Shown: in pieces, positions 5,655 to 8,939 of the stretch
How the letters are laid out: each line of letters starts with the position of its first letter
Numbering within the stretch: the first letter of the stretch is position 1
Source: Promethearchaeota archaeon
Lineage (GTDB): Archaea > Asgardarchaeota > Lokiarchaeia > Sigynarchaeales > SOKP01
Direction of reading: 5' to 3'
Assembly: GCA_019894655.1 (NCBI GenBank)
Contig: JAGXNZ010000140.1
Span: 1-8,939, forward strand
DNA length: 8,939 nucleotides
The notes under the pieces: generated by a model
The model's database searches: none
Told to the model about the DNA's origin: nothing
Seen by the model: the letters and a program-made list of their open reading frames with translations, nothing else
Translations under genes and position numbers: made by a program

Positions 5655-5921
5655 ATGGGAGAATTTGTAGCATTAATAGATGTTATTCCAGAAGATATAG
5701 ATCTGGATTTTGAGGAATTTGTTTCAAAGCTAAAAAGGGTCTTACCTGAAGTCGCTGTTATAGAACACTACGATATACAACCAGTAGCATTTGGTTTAAA
5801 AAAGGCACGGATTCGTGTTAGATACCCTGAAGAATGGGGAGGTACTGACAAACTTGAGGGACTTTTTAAACAGGTAGAAGGTATCCAAGGAATTGAAGGA
5901 ATAGCTTTTAGTAAAGCATAA
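5655..5921 (+). CDS. ef1b: Archaeal translation elongation factor 1-beta (aEF-1beta)
   Basis: This 88-residue protein is the guanine-nucleotide exchange factor that recycles aEF-1alpha from the GDP to the GTP form during elongation. It is exactly the usual length of the archaeal protein, which corresponds to the catalytic C-terminal domain of eukaryotic eEF1B-alpha. Recognisable segments are the MGE start and first strand FVALIDVIPEDID, the helix FEEFVSKLKRVLPE (21-34), the strand with IQPVAFGLKKARIRV (41-55), and the GGTDKLEGLFKQVEGIQGIE helix and strand towards the end. The invariant-looking P-x-AFGLK patch is intact. The ATG at 5655 is preceded by AAGGT about 10 bases upstream, a weak Shine-Dalgarno candidate and unusual in this window. 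The small zinc-ribbon gene lies upstream on the same strand, a known archaeal pairing, but 321 bases away. Confidence 0.96.
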   Translation: MGEFVALIDVIPEDIDLDFEEFVSKLKRVLPEVAVIEHYDIQPVAFGLKKARIRVRYPEEWGGTDKLEGLFKQVEGIQGIEGIAFSKA

Positions 5922-5935
5922 ATTTGTGCTGTATC

Positions 5936-5972
5936 GTTTTGTCTTATTTTTTATATACTTATCTTTTTTATT
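5936..5972 (+). terminator. T-rich terminator after aEF-1beta
   Basis: Starting 15 bases after the stop codon, the plus strand has repeated T runs (TTTTGTCTTATTTTTTATA, then TCTTTTTTATTT) with no clear stem. This fits an archaeal oligo-T terminator. It lies between the convergent aEF-1beta and mutL genes. Confidence 0.45.
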
Positions 5973-6005
5973 TAATAAAGAAATCTAATACCCTTAATAA
6001 TAATT

Positions 6006-7916
6006 TCACATTACTCTCTTAAATAGCTTATCTAATTCTTTAAACGAGAAAAATTTAAGCGTTGGTCTTCCATGTGCACAGTGAAATGAATCTTTACAAT
6101 TTCCTAGATCAATAATTAGCTTTCTAATACTTTTTAAGCTCATATCATCACCTCCTCGAATACTTTTGTGGCATGCCAAATAATTAACAATTTCGTCTAA
6201 TTTTTCTGTAAAACTTGCTTCTTTACCAATTTCAGTGATATCGCTTATAATTTCAGTAATTAGGTTAATGTTTGGGATTCTTCCCATAATTGTAGGAACA
6301 GCTCTTAAAACAAATGTGTTCCCTCTAAAATGTTCAAAATCAAATCCTAACTTGTTAATTTGTTTTAAGTTAGCTTCTAAGAAGAATTTTTCGCTTGGAC
6401 TTACTTCAACTGTAAGAGGATTAATTAGGTTTTGCCTTTCTTTTTTAGAAGTTTGAAAATAATTTAAAAAATATTCTTTATTTACGCGCTCAGATGCTGC
6501 GTGTTGATCTAAAATGTAAAAACCCTCTTCTCTATTTTTATTTATCCCCTCTAGCACGATATAAGTCTTATTACTCAATTGACCAGTTTGGGAAACCAAG
6601 CGTAATTTAGGAAAGTTTTTTATTTTGATATAATCTCCTCTCAAAAACGAATCCGTTGAAGATTTATCATTTCTTCCGCTAATATTATCCTTATCGCTCA
6701 GATTTAGCTGAACAGTTTTCTCTGTAGGTATTTCTTCTAAAAACAAATGCTCTAATTGTTCAATCTCTATTTTACTTTCATTTACTTCATTTATAACTTT
6801 GGGATGCTTATCCTTCGCAGCATTATCGCTTTTAGTATCTTTGGAGAATGTAATCACTTCAAGATCATTTTCTTTTTGAGAAAATTCACTTAAGTCTGAA
6901 TACGTGTGTGAAATTTCTTCTTCCATAAATTTTTCTTCTACACACATGCGAACGATGTTGTAAACTTTATTGTAGACATACTCCTCGTTTTCAAACCTTA
7001 TTTGTAATTTTTTAGGATGTACATTAAAATCTATTACTGAGGGATCTATTTCTAAATGCAAAATAAAGAATGGAAATTTACCGATCATCAATATACCTTT
7101 ATAGGCCTCTTGAACAGCCCTAAATAAAAGGTCGCTAATTACATATCTTTTATTTAAAAATAGACTCGAGTGCGTTCTATTGTTCTTAGAGACCTCGCTA
7201 TGCCCAAGTAACCCATGTAGTTTGATATTGTTTCCTTTATAGTTTATTAGCTCCATAAAATTTGCTACTTTTTTTCCATAAATATGGAAAACAGTGGTTC
7301 TTAAATCGTTCGAACCAGGGCAATTTAATATATTCATTTCATTGTGATTATAAATGAAATGAATTTGAGGATAAGCTAAGGAATATCGCTGGATAATATC
7401 AGTTATATGACCAAGCTCTGTAGGATCCTGTTTAAGAAACTTTTTCCTTGCTGGAATATTATAGAATATGTTTTTTACTTTAATATTGGTTCCGATAGGG
7501 CAGAAAACTTCCTTTTTTTCAACAAGTTTCCCAGCCTTTAGAATTATATTAATTCCTCTTTCATTTTCCTTAACTCTAGAAGTAATTTCAACTTGACTCA
7601 CTGCTGCAATGCTAGCTAATGCTTCCCCTCTAAAACCTAGGGTGGATAGTTTCTCTAAATCCTCGATTTTTACTATTTTACTGCTGGTATATCGCTCAAA
7701 CGCAATTAGTATTTCATCTGGTAGTATTCCGTACCCATCATCGATAATCTGAATTAAGTTTTTACCAGCTTTCTTAACGACAATCCGTATTTCTTTTGCT
7801 CCCGCATCAATACTATTTTCAATTAATTCTTTCACTATATTTGCCGGTCTATCCACTACCTCCCCGGCAGCTATCTTTTCAGCGTCGACAATTTTCTTTA
7901 TTTTGCGGCTACTCAA
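6006..7916 (-). CDS. mutL: DNA mismatch repair protein MutL (endonuclease-type)
   Basis: This 636-residue protein links mismatch recognition by MutS to strand removal. The N-terminal GHKL ATPase is complete: the IAAGEVVDRP region (15-24), the catalytic-base Glu30 and Mg-binding Asn34 in KELIENS-x-DAG, DDGYGI (59-64), TLGFRGEAL (92-100) and FNVHPKK (297-303). A polar, charged linker of about 340-430 follows. The C-terminal domain has the metal-binding endonuclease motif DQHAASERVNKE (470-481, DQHA-x2-E-x4-E), ACHKSIR (581-587) and CAHGRP (613-618). It therefore belongs to the nicking class, unlike E. coli MutL. QNLINP (495-500) resembles the clamp-binding QxLLxP-type motif, which here would face PCNA. 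The start is TTG (7916): an in-frame stop lies 24 bases upstream with no ATG between, and the N-terminus then matches the family length. No mutS is in the window. Confidence 0.96.
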   Translation of the reverse strand: MSSRKIKKIVDAEKIAAGEVVDRPANIVKELIENSIDAGAKEIRIVVKKAGKNLIQIIDDGYGILPDEILIAFERYTSSKIVKIEDLEKLSTLGFRGEALASIAAVSQVEITSRVKENERGINIILKAGKLVEKKEVFCPIGTNIKVKNIFYNIPARKKFLKQDPTELGHITDIIQRYSLAYPQIHFIYNHNEMNILNCPGSNDLRTTVFHIYGKKVANFMELINYKGNNIKLHGLLGHSEVSKNNRTHSSLFLNKRYVISDLLFRAVQEAYKGILMIGKFPFFILHLEIDPSVIDFNVHPKKLQIRFENEEYVYNKVYNIVRMCVEEKFMEEEISHTYSDLSEFSQKENDLEVITFSKDTKSDNAAKDKHPKVINEVNESKIEIEQLEHLFLEEIPTEKTVQLNLSDKDNISGRNDKSSTDSFLRGDYIKIKNFPKLRLVSQTGQLSNKTYIVLEGINKNREEGFYILDQHAASERVNKEYFLNYFQTSKKERQNLINPLTVEVSPSEKFFLEANLKQINKLGFDFEHFRGNTFVLRAVPTIMGRIPNINLITEIISDITEIGKEASFTEKLDEIVNYLACHKSIRGGDDMSLKSIRKLIIDLGNCKDSFHCAHGRPTLKFFSFKELDKLFKRVM

Positions 7917-7944
7917 ATTTTTCCTATTCTTTTTTTTTTACGAG

Positions 7945-7955
7945 CATATATAATC
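7945..7955 (-). promoter_or_regulatory. TATA-like box for mutL
   Basis: GATTATATATG on the minus strand lies 29-39 bases before the TTG start at 7916. Standard spacing puts transcription start within about 10 bases of that TTG, which supports it as the true initiation codon of a short-leader mRNA. Confidence 0.45.
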
Positions 7956-8040
7956 ATGTAATTATTGAATTTAAAATAAAACTCTATTAAGATTTAAATA
8001 ATTGCATTAAATTGAAATATAACAAACAGCAACAAAATGC

Positions 8041-8050
8041 TTTTATATTT
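8041..8050 (+). promoter_or_regulatory. TATA-like box for the membrane glycosyltransferase
   Basis: TTTTATATTT, 52-61 bases before the ATG at 8102, predicts transcription from about 8072 and a leader of about 30 bases. That leader would contain the 16-base palindrome at 8080-8095. Confidence 0.35.
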
Positions 8051-8079
8051 CTATTAATAATTACAATTAAGATTTTATG

Positions 8080-8095
8080 ATTTAAAATTTTAAAT
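8080..8095 (+). repeat. 16-base perfect palindrome before the glycosyltransferase start
   Basis: ATTTAAAATTTTAAAT is its own reverse complement and ends six bases before the ATG at 8102. It could be a regulator site, but it is made only of A and T in an AT-rich gap, so chance is a fair explanation. Confidence 0.35.
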
Positions 8096-8101
8096 GGAAT
8101 C

Positions 8102-8939
8102 ATGAGCGACGAGATACATTATACCATTCATAGAAACATGGTCATTCTACTTGCTTCGATCACCATTTTTCTATTCATCTCGAGAATCCTTGTTAATGTA
8201 TTTGAATTTCCACTGCTACTTGATGGCTCAAGAGATGTCGATTTTGAAATACTTCTACTTGGATTAAAAAACGGCTTAGTAAATTTCTATGATCCAATTG
8301 TAGTTCCAGAAGGAGTACCAGACTGGCCTCCTTATTACCTTTACTTTTGGTACTTCATATTTTATCCAATGGGTTTGGTTCCGTTTGACGTTGGTGTATA
8401 CATTTGGGATATATTAAGATTAATTACCAGTAGTTATGTAGTCCTCAGGGGTTTTAAAATAATCAAAAACAGAACAAATCTCAAATGGTTCTACTTTACT
8501 GTAGCGGTTGGTTTTTTCATTGATGGTTGGTATAATAATTGTAATTTTCTTATCATTTTCTTTCTACTTTTTTCTTACACTTCTTTAGAAAAAGATAAGA
8601 TGTGGTTGTCTGGAATATTTTTTGCTCTTTCCACCATAAAAATCAATTCAATTCTATTTCTTCCAGTTTTGTTAATAGCAAAAAAAATCAAAGTTAAAGA
8701 TTTAATTTACTATATTATACCCTTCATGCTTTTGTGTTTGCCATATATTATATTCCCAGGTTATTTAATCCAGATGTTAACTAACTGGATAAATGTTACT
8801 CCCGGAATTCAGGGACTCACTTTTCTTGATCCTATAATATGGAAAGCGGTTCAACCTTCACATTTAATGTTTTTAGGGTTTATGCTTATCCTAATATTTG
8901 AAAGTCTTGATAAGTATAAAAAAAAAGATCAGATCAGAA
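8102..8939 (+). CDS. GT87-like integral membrane glycosyltransferase (GT-C fold), C-terminus off the right edge
   Basis: A frame of 279 codons runs from ATG 8102 to the window edge. Hydrophobic segments lie at about residues 13-33, 78-98, 127-143, 147-161, 168-193, 200-224 and 253-268, giving a multi-pass membrane protein. After the first helix comes RDVDFEILLLGLKNG and then NFYDP. This is the GT87/DUF2029 pattern of D-F-x-VYY-x-A, then a small-residue helix, then G-x-x-xYDP, so Asp47 is the likely catalytic residue in the first external loop. PPYYLYFWYFIFYPMGLVPFD and LSGIFFALSTIKINSILFLP fit later helices of the same family, where the sequence is often GLA-x-x-KP. Such enzymes use lipid-phosphate sugars, commonly polyprenyl-phosphate mannose, on the outer membrane face. 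The acceptor is unknown. Earlier ATGs at 8077 and 8094 are out of frame and stop at once. It is divergent from mutL. Confidence 0.75.
   Translation, partial: MSDEIHYTIHRNMVILLASITIFLFISRILVNVFEFPLLLDGSRDVDFEILLLGLKNGLVNFYDPIVVPEGVPDWPPYYLYFWYFIFYPMGLVPFDVGVYIWDILRLITSSYVVLRGFKIIKNRTNLKWFYFTVAVGFFIDGWYNNCNFLIIFFLLFSYTSLEKDKMWLSGIFFALSTIKINSILFLPVLLIAKKIKVKDLIYYIIPFMLLCLPYIIFPGYLIQMLTNWINVTPGIQGLTFLDPIIWKAVQPSHLMFLGFMLILIFESLDKYKKKDQIR

Noticed and set aside
6235..6456. Plus-strand 73-codon frame
   Set aside because: Antisense to the MutL endonuclease domain; hydrophobic appearance is a by-product of AT-rich codons.
7796..7990. Plus-strand 64-codon frame
   Set aside because: Covers the highly conserved MutL N-terminus in antisense and its promoter; not a gene.

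Overview
The window looks like chromosomal DNA of an AT-rich archaeon, most likely of the Asgard group (Lokiarchaeia-like). This assignment is inferred from gene content. There is a free-standing Ras/Rab-type small GTPase. A tiny archaeal four-CxxC zinc-ribbon protein is followed by archaeal translation elongation factor 1-beta. A GMP-synthase-type ATP pyrophosphatase is encoded without a glutaminase domain, as in archaea with split GMP synthase. Most genes have TATA-like boxes about 25-45 bases before the start and little or no Shine-Dalgarno sequence. A bacterial-type MutL and a FadD-type acyl-CoA ligase fit the mixed gene content reported for Asgard genomes.

Layout. Positions 1-3372 hold three minus-strand genes, each with its own promoter-like sequence: an acyl-CoA ligase (3372-1732), a short peptide methionine sulfoxide reductase A (1586-1134) and a GMP synthase subunit B-like PP-loop protein (1018 to beyond the left edge). 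A divergent AT-rich promoter region leads into a plus-strand small GTPase (3582-4124). Facing it on the minus strand are an uncharacterised zinc-site plus winged-helix protein (4960-4424) and a 64-residue membrane ORF (4382-4188) that looks like the N-terminal piece of a DUF998-type protein. Next on the plus strand come the zinc-ribbon gene (5157-5333), a 321-base gap with a T-rich tract and promoter-like boxes, and aEF-1beta (5655-5921). MutL (7916-6006, minus, TTG start) is divergent from a GT87-like membrane glycosyltransferase (8102 to beyond the right edge).

How the genes relate. This is mostly housekeeping and accessory content, not one operon. The zinc-ribbon/aEF-1beta pair is a recurrent archaeal neighbourhood linked to translation. 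MsrA repairs oxidised methionine, MutL acts in mismatch repair, the ligase activates carboxylic acids, and the glycosyltransferase would build surface glycans. The parts most worth following up are the GTPase, with non-canonical G3 and G4 boxes and no lipid anchor, its convergent zinc/winged-helix neighbour of unknown function, and the divergent C-terminal half of the GMP-synthase-like protein. I found no CRISPR array, insertion sequence, tRNA or rRNA.
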